A stretch of DNA of 64,000 nt, taken from contig NZ_BBJX01000012.1 in assembly GCF_000739995.1 (NCBI RefSeq), positions 1 to 64,000 of the forward strand, read 5' to 3'. Below the pieces are notes generated by a model that saw nothing but the letters and a program-made list of their open reading frames with translations, made no database searches and was not told the origin of the DNA. Below, one piece after another: positions 46,863 to 57,579 of the stretch; position 1 is the first letter of the stretch; the number at the start of each line of letters is the position of its first letter. The stretch is from Comamonas granuli NBRC 101663. Lineage in GTDB: Bacteria > Pseudomonadota > Gammaproteobacteria > Burkholderiales > Burkholderiaceae_C. A program made the translations under genes and the position numbers.

Positions 46863-48939
46863 GGACCAGGACGCGCGCAGCTACCAGTGGCGGCTGCACC
46901 GCATCCTGGCGCTGTACGTGGGCGGGGTGCTGTGCTTTCTCGCCCTCATGGCCTGGGCCGAGGCGCAGGGGCTGGCGCGCCACTGGATCGGGCCGATCTT
47001 CCTGTTCCTCTCGGTCATGGTGTACGCGGGCATCGGCGTCTACGGCCGCACCACCGATGCCGACGAGTACTACGTCGCCGGCCGGCGCATCCCGCCGGTC
47101 TACAACGGCATGGCCGCCGCCGCCGACTGGATGAGCGCCGCCTCATTCATCAGCCTCTCGGGCGCGCTGTACCTGCAGGGCTTCGGCGGCACCACCGACA
47201 GCGCCGGGGGCCTGGCCTACCTGCTGGGCTGGACGGGGGGCTTCTGCCTGGTCGCCATCCTCGTGGCGCCGCACCTGCGCGCCATGGGGCTGTACACCAT
47301 TCCGGACTTCTTCCACGTGCGCTTTGGCGGGCGCTGGCCGCGCGTCATCGCCGCGCTGGCGGCGGTGCTCACCTCGTTCACCTACGTGGTCGCGCAAATC
47401 TACGGCGTGGGCCTGATCGCCTCGCGCCTGACGGGCGTGCAGTTCGAGATCGGCATCATGCTGGGCCTGGGCGGCGTGCTGCTGTGCTCCTTCCTGGGCG
47501 GCATGCGCGCCATCACCTGGACGCAGGTGGCGCAGTACGTGGTGCTGCTGCTGGCCTTTCTCATCCCCGTCTCCTGGCTGGCGTACAAGCAGCTCGGCAA
47601 CCCCGTGGCGCCGCTGGTCTACGGCCAGCAGATCGGCAAGATCGCCGACCTGGAGGTGCAACTGCTCGCCTCGCCCGCCGAGGAGCAGGTCGTCGCCGTC
47701 TACCTGCAGCGTGCGCGCGACTACGAGGCGCGCCTGCAGAACGTGGAGCATGCGCTCGAGGAGGAGCGCCGCGCCATCCAGGACCGCATCCGCAAGCTGC
47801 GCTCGCACAACGCCGACGTGGGCCTGATCATCGCCGCCAGCCGCGAGCTCGCGGCCCTGCCGCGCGATGCCGAGGTGGCGCGCGAGCGCTGGACGCGCCT
47901 GATGCGCGAGAACTACGCCCGCGCCCAGCCCCTGGGCGGCCTGCCGCCGCACAGCCGGGCGTTTGCCGGCTACCCCGACGGCACGCCCGAGGAGCAGCAG
48001 GCCTATTCCGACTCGCGGCGCAACTTCCTTGCGCTGATGTTCTGCCTCATGGTGGGCACGGCCGGCATGCCGCACCTGCTCACGCGCTACTACACCGCGC
48101 CCTCGGTGGCCGGGGCGCGTGCGTCGGTGGCCTGGTCGCTGTTCTTCATCGCGCTGCTGTACCTGAGCGCGCCGGCGCTCGCCGTGCTCGTGAAGTTCGA
48201 GGTCATGAACAACCTGGTCGGCAGCCGCTTCGACCAGTTGCCCAACTGGATCGCGCAGTGGGCGCGGGTCGATGCCTCGCTGCTGTCCATCGAGGACGTC
48301 AACCACGACGGCCTGGTGCAGTTCGGCGAGATCCGCCTGGGCGCCGACCTCATCATGCTGGCCACGCCCGAGCTCGGGGGGCTGCCCTACGTCATCTCCG
48401 GCCTGGTGGCCGCCGGCGGGCTGGCGGCGGCGCTCTCCACGGCCGACGGCCTGCTGCTGACCATCAGCAATGCGCTGGTGCGCGACCTGTACTTCCAGTC
48501 CCGCCCGCGCAAGACCTCGTCCGAGCAGCGCGTGATCCTGAGCAAATTCACCCTGCTGGCCGTGGCCCTGGCGGCGGCCTTCGTCGCGGCCCTCAAGGCC
48601 TCGGACATCCTGCCGCTGGTCTCGGCCTCGTTCTCGCTCGCGGCCTCGGCCTTCGTGCCGGTCATGGTGCTGGGCATCTTCTGGCGCGGCACCACGCGCC
48701 AGGGCGCCGTGGCGGGCATGCTGTGCGGCCTGGGCGTGACCATGTACTACATGCTCTCGCACGTGGCGGGCGTGCGCGCCGTGCTGCCCGGCTGGCTGCT
48801 GGCCGACGGCCACTGGTTTGCCATCCAGCCCATCTCGGCCGGCGTGTTCGGCGTGCCCGCGGGCCTGGCGGCGGCCGTGCTGGTGAGCTGGGTCACGCGC
48901 CCGGCGCCGCCGCGGCCGCCGGTGCGCCTGGAGATGTGA
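46855..48939 (+). CDS. Sodium:solute symporter, VC_2705 subfamily, with EF-hand-like loop
   Basis: A 694-residue SSS-family membrane transporter with about 12-13 hydrophobic helices, related to acetate permease ActP. Conserved are the TDADEYYVAGRRIPPVYNGMA segment and the sodium-site helices. Two additions stand out. A hydrophilic coiled-coil-like insertion spans about residues 265-370 (ARDYEARLQNVEHAL and following). An EF-hand-like calcium loop DVNHDGLVQFGE lies at residues 481-492, between helices. ATG 46855 overlaps the DUF4212 gene; a GTG at 46843 is possible. Substrate unknown, perhaps a carboxylate. It is convergent with the FKBP gene, 10 bp away. Confidence 0.85.
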   Translation: MAEDQDARSYQWRLHRILALYVGGVLCFLALMAWAEAQGLARHWIGPIFLFLSVMVYAGIGVYGRTTDADEYYVAGRRIPPVYNGMAAAADWMSAASFISLSGALYLQGFGGTTDSAGGLAYLLGWTGGFCLVAILVAPHLRAMGLYTIPDFFHVRFGGRWPRVIAALAAVLTSFTYVVAQIYGVGLIASRLTGVQFEIGIMLGLGGVLLCSFLGGMRAITWTQVAQYVVLLLAFLIPVSWLAYKQLGNPVAPLVYGQQIGKIADLEVQLLASPAEEQVVAVYLQRARDYEARLQNVEHALEEERRAIQDRIRKLRSHNADVGLIIAASRELAALPRDAEVARERWTRLMRENYARAQPLGGLPPHSRAFAGYPDGTPEEQQAYSDSRRNFLALMFCLMVGTAGMPHLLTRYYTAPSVAGARASVAWSLFFIALLYLSAPALAVLVKFEVMNNLVGSRFDQLPNWIAQWARVDASLLSIEDVNHDGLVQFGEIRLGADLIMLATPELGGLPYVISGLVAAGGLAAALSTADGLLLTISNALVRDLYFQSRPRKTSSEQRVILSKFTLLAVALAAAFVAALKASDILPLVSASFSLAASAFVPVMVLGIFWRGTTRQGAVAGMLCGLGVTMYYMLSHVAGVRAVLPGWLLADGHWFAIQPISAGVFGVPAGLAAAVLVSWVTRPAPPRPPVRLEM

Positions 48940-48949
48940 GCGCGCTGTC

Positions 48950-49309
48950 TCAGCGCCCCACGTTGAGCAGCTCGACGTCGAACTTGAGCGTGGCGTTGGG
49001 CGGAATCACGCCGCCCGCGCCGCGCGCGCCGTAACCCAGGCCGGGGGGAATGATCAGCGTGCGCTGGCCACCCACCTTCATGCCTTGCACGCCTTCGTCC
49101 CAGCCCTGGATGACCATGCCCATGCCCAGGCCGAAGATGAAGGGGTCGTTGCGGTCGCGGCTGGAGTCGAACTTGGCGCCCTGCTGGCCGTCGTTGTAGA
49201 GCCAGCCCGTGTAGTGCACGGCGACCTGCATGCCGCGCGCGGCCTCGGCGCCGGTGCCGGCCACGGTGTCTTCGTACTGCAGGCCCGAGGGGGTGGTGGT
49301 CATGGCCAT
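48950..49309 (-). CDS. FKBP-type peptidyl-prolyl isomerase
   Basis: A 119-residue single-domain FKBP. VAVHYTGWLYNDGQQGAKFDSS, FIFGLGMGMVIQGWDEGVQGM and GARGAGGVIPPNATLKFDVELL cover the canonical drug-binding pocket residues (Y, D, F, V-I, W, Y). No signal peptide, so cytoplasmic. Two start codons (49309 and 49303) are possible. A dispersed repeat lies just upstream of its start. Confidence 0.93.
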   Translation of the reverse strand: MAMTTTPSGLQYEDTVAGTGAEAARGMQVAVHYTGWLYNDGQQGAKFDSSRDRNDPFIFGLGMGMVIQGWDEGVQGMKVGGQRTLIIPPGLGYGARGAGGVIPPNATLKFDVELLNVGR

Positions 49310-49324
49310 GGTGGTATTCCTGGT

Positions 49325-49384
49325 GCTATCAAAAAAAATAGCTTCCAGCACTGATGAACAGGGCGCTGGAAGCGAAAAACTCTG
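49325..49384 (+). repeat. Dispersed repeat, copy 10
   Basis: GCTATCAAAAAAAATAGC, TTCCAGCACTG, GGGCGCTGGAAGC and GAAAAACTC. Plus orientation, between the FKBP start and the HxlR-type gene. Confidence 0.85.
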
Positions 49385-49407
49385 AAACCCGGGCGGGGCG
49401 CGGGAGC

Positions 49408-49713
49408 TTACTTGCGCGCGCGCCCGGCGGCCCAGCGGTTGGCAAAGGCCTGCACGTCCGAGAGGCGCTTGAGCAGGTCGGCCCCGGAGGCGGTCACAGC
49501 GTAGCCTTCGCTGCCGTGGTCGATGAGGCCGGCCTCGCGCAGCTCCTTGATGCGCGTGTTCAGCGTATTGGGGGTGATGCCGCCCACGCTGTCCTGCAGC
49601 AGACGGAAGGTTTGCGGATGTCCGTCGCGCAGCGCCCAAAGTACGCGCAGTGCGTAACGGCATTCGAGTTTCTCGAAGAGCTGGTGGATGGCTGCGTTTT
49701 CCTTGGAGCTCAT
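49408..49713 (-). CDS. HxlR-like winged-helix regulator
   Basis: A 101-residue single-domain transcription factor of the HxlR/MarR-like winged-helix type. The recognition region reads TFRLLQDSVGGITPNTLNTRIKELREAGLI, followed by a wing (SEGYAVTASGADLL). HxlR proteins act as dimers and often sense thiol or aldehyde stress through a Cys near the N-terminus; here one Cys (ECRYALRV) is in the right place. It is divergent from a CaiB/BaiF CoA-transferase across 137 bp holding a symmetric operator-like array, so it may control both genes. Ligand unknown. Confidence 0.8.
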   Translation of the reverse strand: MSSKENAAIHQLFEKLECRYALRVLWALRDGHPQTFRLLQDSVGGITPNTLNTRIKELREAGLIDHGSEGYAVTASGADLLKRLSDVQAFANRWAAGRARK

Positions 49714-49748
49714 GCGTGTTCTCCTGCGCTAAAGTGACTGAAAAACGA

Positions 49749-49792
49749 TAGCACTATAGTAGCGTGGAATTGCCGTTGCTACAAGTTTGCTA
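49749..49792. promoter_or_regulatory. Symmetric four-site operator-like array
   Basis: TAGC at 49749 and 49760, then the inverse GCTA at 49778 and 49789. Each pair is spaced exactly 11 bp (one helical turn) and the halves face each other across 14 bp. The central part includes GTAGC/GCTAC arms and a CTATAG (49754-49759) that can serve as -10 in either direction. It lies between the divergent HxlR-like and CoA-transferase genes. Confidence 0.5.
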
Positions 49793-49850
49793 GCTCGAAA
49801 CGCACGGCAGACCTGCTTTGAGTTAAAAAAGTCCCGACAACTGTTTCGCC

Positions 49851-51068
49851 ATGACGACATCCGCCGACGCCGCTTCCCCTGACCGACCGCTGCCGCTTGC
49901 CGGGCTGCGCGTGGTCGAGTTCTCCCACATGGTCATGGGGCCCACCTGCGGCATGGTGCTGGGCGACCTGGGCGCTGAGGTCATCAAGGTCGAGCCCATC
50001 GAGGGCGACCGCACGCGCCACCTGCTGGGCGCGGGGGCGGGCTTCTTCCCGCTGTTCAACCGCAACAAGAAAAGCATCGCCATCGACCTGCGCCACCCCG
50101 AGGGCCAGGCGGCGGCGCGCAAGCTGGCGCTCTCGGCCGACGTGGTGCTGCAGAACTTCAAGCCCGGCGCGCTGGCCAAGTACGGGCTGGACTACGCCGC
50201 CCTCAGTGCGGAGAACCTGCGCCTCATCTACGTCAACCACACGGGCTTTCTGCCCGGCCCCTACGAGCACCGCACGGCGCTGGACGAGGTGGTGCAGATG
50301 ATGGGCGGCCTGGCCTACATGACCGGCCGCCCGGGCGACCCGCTGCGCGCGGGCTCCAGCGTGAACGACATCATGGGCGGCATGTTCGGCGCCATCGGCG
50401 CCATGGCGGCGCTGATGCAGCGCGGCATCACCGGGCGCGGGCAGGAGATCGACTCGGCCCTGTACGAGAACAACGTCTTTCTCGTCGGCCAGCACATGCT
50501 GCAGTACGCCATCACCGGCCAGCCCGCCGCGCCCATGCCCGAGCGCATTTCGTCCTGGGGCCTGTACGACGTGTTCAGCGTGAAGGACGGCGAGCAGATC
50601 TTCCTCGCCGCCGTGAGCGATGCGCAGTGGAACACCTTCTGCGACGCCCTGGGCTTTGCCGACCTCCAGGCCGACCCGCAGCTCGCCACCAACAACGACC
50701 GCGTGCGGGCCCGCGCCACCCTGCTGCCCGAGCTGCGCCAGAGGCTGGCTTCGCGCTCGGCGGCCGAGCTGTCCGACCTGTTCGAGCGCAACGGCCTGCC
50801 CTATGCGCCCATCCGGCGGCCCGAGCAGCTCTACGACGACCCGCACCTCAATGCCACGGGCGGCCTGGCCGAGATCACCCTGCCCGACGGCGACCTGGCG
50901 GGCCAGACCGTGCGCACCACGCTGTTCCCCCTGCGCATGGACGGCCAGCGCCTGGGCGTGCGCCTGGACCCGCCGCGGCGCGGTGAGCACACGCAGGAGC
51001 TGCTGGCCGGTTTGGGCTACGGCCCGGCGCAGGTGCAGGCGCTGCGGGAGGCCGGGGCGGTGGCCTGA
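49851..51068 (+). CDS. CaiB/BaiF family CoA-transferase
   Basis: A 405-residue family III CoA-transferase, which moves CoA between acyl groups. VVEFSHMVMGPTCGMVLGDLGAEVIKVEP at the start, the catalytic Asp region (SVNDIMGGMFGAIGAM, D about residue 178), and PYAPIRRPEQLYDDPHL near the end match the family. The acyl substrate is unknown. It is the divergent neighbour of an HxlR-type regulator and shares its operator region. No other catabolic genes adjoin it. Confidence 0.88.
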   Translation: MTTSADAASPDRPLPLAGLRVVEFSHMVMGPTCGMVLGDLGAEVIKVEPIEGDRTRHLLGAGAGFFPLFNRNKKSIAIDLRHPEGQAAARKLALSADVVLQNFKPGALAKYGLDYAALSAENLRLIYVNHTGFLPGPYEHRTALDEVVQMMGGLAYMTGRPGDPLRAGSSVNDIMGGMFGAIGAMAALMQRGITGRGQEIDSALYENNVFLVGQHMLQYAITGQPAAPMPERISSWGLYDVFSVKDGEQIFLAAVSDAQWNTFCDALGFADLQADPQLATNNDRVRARATLLPELRQRLASRSAAELSDLFERNGLPYAPIRRPEQLYDDPHLNATGGLAEITLPDGDLAGQTVRTTLFPLRMDGQRLGVRLDPPRRGEHTQELLAGLGYGPAQVQALREAGAVA

Positions 51069-51081
51069 GGGGTGTTCGTTT

Positions 51082-51147
51082 GCTACGAATGCGATAGCTG
51101 GTAGCGCTTTCTGGATGAGCGCTGCAGGCCGAAAATGCCGAACATTC
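51082..51147 (+). repeat. Dispersed repeat, copy 11
   Basis: GCTACGAATGCGATAGC, TGGTAGCGCTTTCTGG, AGCGCTGCAGGCC and a GAAAATGCC end. Plus orientation, starting 13 nt after the CoA-transferase stop. Confidence 0.9.
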
Positions 51148-51155
51148 CATGAAAA

Positions 51156-51187
51156 AGGCGCCTGTCTCCTTGCGGGGACAGGCGCCT
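51156..51187 (-). terminator. rpoD terminator
   Basis: An 11-bp perfect stem AGGCGCCTGTC/GACAGGCGCCT with a 10-nt loop. On the minus strand the AAAAA at 51152-51156 gives a T-run. It begins 13 nt after the rpoD stop and may also act on transcripts from the CoA-transferase. Confidence 0.85.
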
Positions 51188-51200
51188 GGGGCGGGGCTTC

Positions 51201-53561
<2,361 letters not shown>

Positions 53562-53805
53562 GGACGACCTCAGATTCAAAAAGAAGACAAAGAGAACACA
53601 AGCGCCACTATTCCCGGCGCGGGAGGCACGGCGAAGTCAGGGCTTCGCGGTTCGGGGGTAAAACCCCTGGGCAAGATGGGTGGGCGATCATTTGGTGTGC
53701 AGTCCTTGCGGTGGGGTGGGCCATTGCAGTGCCTGCAATATGCGTGGGTGTCACGGGGGCCCGGTCCGGAGGTGCTGCTGTCGCTCTTGCCGCGAGAAAC
53801 TCTAC

Positions 53806-53811
53806 ATTATA
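53806..53811 (-). promoter_or_regulatory. Strong -10 box of the rpoD promoter
   Basis: A perfect TATAAT on the minus strand, 245 nt upstream of the rpoD ATG and just after the dnaG stop. The nearest -35-like hexamer, TTGAAA, is only 14 bp away, so the -35 is imperfect. It implies that rpoD can be transcribed apart from dnaG. The long leader (53562-53805) has no gene I can see. Confidence 0.5.
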
Positions 53812-53838
53812 CCGTTAGCGGCATTTTTCAAGGGGTTT

Positions 53839-55746
53839 TCAGGGGTTGGGGCCCTGCGCTGCGATGCGGCCCAGCAGAGCGTTGCGTTTTTGCTCCAGGG
53901 CGCGGTAGTGCTCCAGGGCCTGGGGGTCCTGCGCCGCGCGCGCGATGAGCGCGCGCTGGCGCGCCTGGATGTCCTCGATCAGCATGCGGTCGAGCAGGCC
54001 GCGCAGCTCGCGCTGCAGTTCGGGCAGGTCGCCCTCGGTCTGGGCGTGGGCGCCGGTCATCACGTGCAGCGCCAGCGCCTCGCAGGGGTGCGTGCGCAGG
54101 CGCTCGCGCAGCACGGCCCAGGGCTGGGCGCCGTGGGCGTGGAACTGCTCCTCGATCCAGGCGAACAGCGGCCCGTGCGGCGCCTCCTGGGCGCACAGCA
54201 CGGCGTGGTCCTCATGGTCCAGGTGCTCCAGGAAGTCCATGTGCGACAGCAGCAGGCGCGCCGCGTGGTCGATGCGTGCGCTGGGTAGGTTGCGCGGCAG
54301 GCGGGCCGGCGGGCTCCACACGGGGGCCGTGCGCGACCGCCCGGGCGGCCGGTGCGCGCCCGCCGGAGCGGCGCCGGCGCCGCGTGCGCCCGGGCCTGTG
54401 CGCGGCGCCGCGGGGGCCGGGCCCGGGGCGTGCGGCGTCTCGCGGGCATTGGCGCGCTGCCACAGGTCGAGCAGGTCGCGCGCGTCGAGCTGGGTCAGAC
54501 CGGCGAGCTCGCCCAGCAACTGGCGCTTGAGTGCGCCGTCGGGCAGCAGGCTCCAGAGCGGGCGGGCGTGGCTGGCCATGAGTGCGCGCCCCTCGCCCGT
54601 GCCCAGGTCGCAGCCTTCGCTGGCGGCCTCCACGAGGAAGCGGCTGAGCGGCAGCGCGTCGCCCACGTGGCGCGCGAAGGCGTCGGCGCCGAAGGCGCGG
54701 ATGAAGCTGTCGGGGTCGTGCTCGGCGGGCAGGAACAGGAACTTGATGGCGCGCGTGTCGCTGGCGTAGGGCAGGGCGCCTTCGAGCGCCTTGCGCGCCG
54801 CGCGCCGGCCCGCGGCGTCGCCGTCGAAGCTGAAGACCACCTGGTCCGTGAAGCGGAACAGCTTGTGCACGTGCTCGGGCGTGCAGGCCGTGCCCAGCGT
54901 GGCCACGGCGTTGGGAAAGCCGAGCTGGGCCAGTGCCACCACGTCCATGTAGCCCTCGGTGACCAGCGCGTAGCCCTGCTCGCGGATGGCGGCGCGCGCC
55001 TCGTACAGGCCGTAGAGCTCGCGGCCCTTGTGAAAGACCGGGGTCTCGGGCGAGTTGAGGTACTTGGGCTTGTCGTCGCCCAGCACGCGCCCGCCAAAGC
55101 CTATGCACTCGCCCTTGACGTTGCGGATGGGGAACATGATGCGGTCGCGAAAGCGGTCGTAGCGCTTGCCGTCGTCCTCGTTCACGATCACCAGCCCGGC
55201 CTCCTGCAGCAGGGGGCTGTCGTACTCCGGGAACACGCTGGCGAGGCTGCGCCAGCCCTCCGGGGCATAGCCCAGGCCGTAGTGCTTGGCCACGGCGCCC
55301 GATACGCCGCGCCCCTGCAGGTAGGCGATGGCGCGCGGCCCGGCCTTGAGGTGCTTGCGGTAGGCTGCGGCGGCGGTCTCCAGCACCTCGCTGAGCGTGG
55401 CCTGCTTTTTGCGCGCGGCGGCGGCGCGCTCGCGCTCCAGCGGCGAAACCTCCTCCTGCGGCACCACCAGGCCCGCGGCCTGCGCCAGATCCTGCACCGC
55501 CTCGATGAAGCCCATGCCCGCGTGCTCCATGAGAAAGCCGATGGCGTTGCCGTTGCGGCCGCAGCCGAAGCAGTGGTAGAACTGCTTGGACGGGCTGACG
55601 CTGAACGAGGGCGACTTCTCGCCGTGGAAAGGGCACAGGCCCATGTAGTTGGCCCCGCCCTTCTTGAGCTGCACGTAGCGCCCGACGACCTCGACGACGT
55701 CGGTGCGCGCGAGCAGCTCCTGGATGAATGGCTGGGGGATGGACAC
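53839..55746 (-). CDS. dnaG: DNA primase
   Basis: A 635-residue DnaG primase. The zinc ribbon is complete: C38, H41, C59 and C62 (CPFHGEKSPSF ... CFGC). The RNA polymerase/TOPRIM core carries VTEGYMDVVAL, FDGDAAGRRAA and EHDPDSF. The C-terminal helicase-binding domain is present but preceded by a Pro/Arg-rich linker (about residues 435-485). GTG at 55746 (MSIPQPFIQEL) was taken as start, since DnaG normally begins close to IPxxFI; a TTG six codons upstream is less likely. It lies before rpoD on the minus strand, without rpsU beside it. Confidence 0.95.
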   Translation of the reverse strand: MSIPQPFIQELLARTDVVEVVGRYVQLKKGGANYMGLCPFHGEKSPSFSVSPSKQFYHCFGCGRNGNAIGFLMEHAGMGFIEAVQDLAQAAGLVVPQEEVSPLERERAAAARKKQATLSEVLETAAAAYRKHLKAGPRAIAYLQGRGVSGAVAKHYGLGYAPEGWRSLASVFPEYDSPLLQEAGLVIVNEDDGKRYDRFRDRIMFPIRNVKGECIGFGGRVLGDDKPKYLNSPETPVFHKGRELYGLYEARAAIREQGYALVTEGYMDVVALAQLGFPNAVATLGTACTPEHVHKLFRFTDQVVFSFDGDAAGRRAARKALEGALPYASDTRAIKFLFLPAEHDPDSFIRAFGADAFARHVGDALPLSRFLVEAASEGCDLGTGEGRALMASHARPLWSLLPDGALKRQLLGELAGLTQLDARDLLDLWQRANARETPHAPGPAPAAPRTGPGARGAGAAPAGAHRPPGRSRTAPVWSPPARLPRNLPSARIDHAARLLLSHMDFLEHLDHEDHAVLCAQEAPHGPLFAWIEEQFHAHGAQPWAVLRERLRTHPCEALALHVMTGAHAQTEGDLPELQRELRGLLDRMLIEDIQARQRALIARAAQDPQALEHYRALEQKRNALLGRIAAQGPNP

Positions 55747-55862
55747 GCGGGTATTTTCGCCCAAGGGCGCGCGGGGGCGGGTTTTCAGGCTGGCGTCAGT
55801 CGTCTCTGTTGTAATGAAAAGTTCTGTTTTCCCCGCACCCGAAAAAGCCCGAGGAGCCCGCC

Positions 55863-57509
55863 GTGACCAGCATTTTTGACCAGCACCTGCCCCGCACCGA
55901 AGCCAACCATGCGCCGCTCTCGCCGCTGGCGTTCATCGAGCGCACAGCCGAGGTCTACCCCGAGCGCCTGGCCATCGTGCACGGCAGCCTGCGCCAGACC
56001 TGGGCCCAGACCTACGCGCGCTGCCGCCGGCTCGCCAGCGCCCTGCAGCGCGCCGGCATAGGCAAGAACGACACCGTGGCCGTGATGCTGCCCAACACCC
56101 CACCCATGGTGGAGGCGCATTTCGGCGTGCCCATGGCCGGTGCCGTGCTCAATGCGCTGAACACGCGCCTGGACCCCGAGGCCATCGCCTTCATGCTCGA
56201 CCATGGCGAGGCCAAGGCCGTGATCGTGGACCCGGAGTTCGCGCCCACCATGGCCAAGGCGCTGGCGCTGCGCCAGTCGCAGGCGCCGCTGCTGCTCATC
56301 GACGTGGAGGACGCCGTCTACGGCCCGGCCGCGCAGCGCCTGGGCACGCAGACCTACGAGGACTTCCTGGCCCAGGGCGATGCGCAGTTCGCCTGGGAGC
56401 TGCCGGGCGACGAGTGGGACGCCATCGCGCTCAACTACACCTCAGGCACCACGGGCAACCCCAAGGGCGTGGTCTACCACCACCGCGGCGCCTACACCAA
56501 CGCCATCAGCAACGTGCTGGAATGGGACATGCCCAAGCACGCCGTGTACCTGTGGACGCTGCCCATGTTCCACTGCAACGGCTGGTGCTTTCCCTGGACG
56601 GTGGCGGCGCGCGCGGGCGTCAACGTGTGCCTGCGCCGCGTGGAGGCGCAGGCCATCTTCGATGCCATCCGCCAGCACGGCGTCACGCACTACTGCGGCG
56701 CGCCCATCGTGCACGGCCTGCTGGTCAACGCCCCGGCCGCGCTGAAGGAGGGCGTGCCCGCCGGCGTCAAGGCCATGGTGGCGGGGGCGGCGCCGCCGGC
56801 CTCGATGATCGAGGGCATGGAGAAGATGGGCTTTGACCTGACCCATGTGTACGGCCTGACCGAGGTCTACGGCCCGGCCACCGTGTGCGCCCAGCACGAG
56901 GCGTGGAACGCGCTCGACATCGGCGAGCGCGCGCGCCTGAACGCGCGCCAGGGCGTGCGCTACCACCTGCAGCGCGCGGCGCGCGTGCTCGACCCCGAGA
57001 CGATGCAGCCCGTGCCCTGGGACGGCGAGACCATGGGCGAGATCATGTTCCAGGGCAACATCGCCATGAAGGGCTACCTCAAGAACCCCAAGGCCACCGA
57101 AGAGGCCTTCCGCGGCGGCTGGTTCCACAGCGGCGACCTGGCGGTGCAGTACCCCGACGGCTACATCAAGATCAAGGACCGCAGCAAGGACATCATCATC
57201 TCGGGCGGCGAGAACATCTCGTCCATCGAGGTCGAGGACGTGCTCTACCGCCACCCCGACGTGCTCGCCGCCGCCGTGGTCGCCAAGCCCGACGCCAAGT
57301 GGGGCGAGACGCCCTGTGCCTTCGTCGAGCTCAAGGCCGGTGCCCAGACCACGCCCGAGGACATCGTGGCGCACTGCAGGAAGCACCTGGCCGGCTTCAA
57401 GGTGCCGCGCGCCGTGGTCTTTGGCGAACTGCCCAAGACCAGCACCGGCAAGATCCAGAAGTTCGAGCTGCGCAAGCAGGCCGGCTCGGCCGCGGCCATC
57501 GACGTCTGA
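55863..57509 (+). CDS. Acyl-CoA synthetase (AMP-forming)
   Basis: A 548-residue ANL-superfamily adenylating enzyme that activates a carboxylic acid to its CoA thioester. The phosphate loop YTSGTTGNPKG, the YGLTEVYG motif, the hinge DRSKDIIISGGENIS, and the catalytic Lys in TSTGKIQKFELR are all intact. The acid-pocket motif MFHCNGWCFPW is shared with medium-chain and methylthio-propionate-type ligases (DmdB group), so a medium or branched acid is likely. The start is GTG 55863 with GAGGAG upstream. A dispersed repeat begins 2 nt after its stop. Confidence 0.88.
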   Translation: MTSIFDQHLPRTEANHAPLSPLAFIERTAEVYPERLAIVHGSLRQTWAQTYARCRRLASALQRAGIGKNDTVAVMLPNTPPMVEAHFGVPMAGAVLNALNTRLDPEAIAFMLDHGEAKAVIVDPEFAPTMAKALALRQSQAPLLLIDVEDAVYGPAAQRLGTQTYEDFLAQGDAQFAWELPGDEWDAIALNYTSGTTGNPKGVVYHHRGAYTNAISNVLEWDMPKHAVYLWTLPMFHCNGWCFPWTVAARAGVNVCLRRVEAQAIFDAIRQHGVTHYCGAPIVHGLLVNAPAALKEGVPAGVKAMVAGAAPPASMIEGMEKMGFDLTHVYGLTEVYGPATVCAQHEAWNALDIGERARLNARQGVRYHLQRAARVLDPETMQPVPWDGETMGEIMFQGNIAMKGYLKNPKATEEAFRGGWFHSGDLAVQYPDGYIKIKDRSKDIIISGGENISSIEVEDVLYRHPDVLAAAVVAKPDAKWGETPCAFVELKAGAQTTPEDIVAHCRKHLAGFKVPRAVVFGELPKTSTGKIQKFELRKQAGSAAAIDV

Positions 57510-57511
57510 AT

Positions 57512-57579
57512 GCTATTGAATCAGTAGCTGCTGGCGCTTTTTGGATAAGCGCTGCAGCCCGATTTCATCCAAAAACGCC
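57512..57579 (+). repeat. Dispersed repeat, copy 12
   Basis: GCTATTGAATCAGTAGC, TGCTGGCGCTTTTTGGATAA, AGCGCTGCAGCCCG and TTTCATCCAAAAACGCC. Plus orientation. This is one of the best-preserved copies. Its end overlaps the stop codon of the convergent NSS transporter (57565-57567). Confidence 0.95.
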
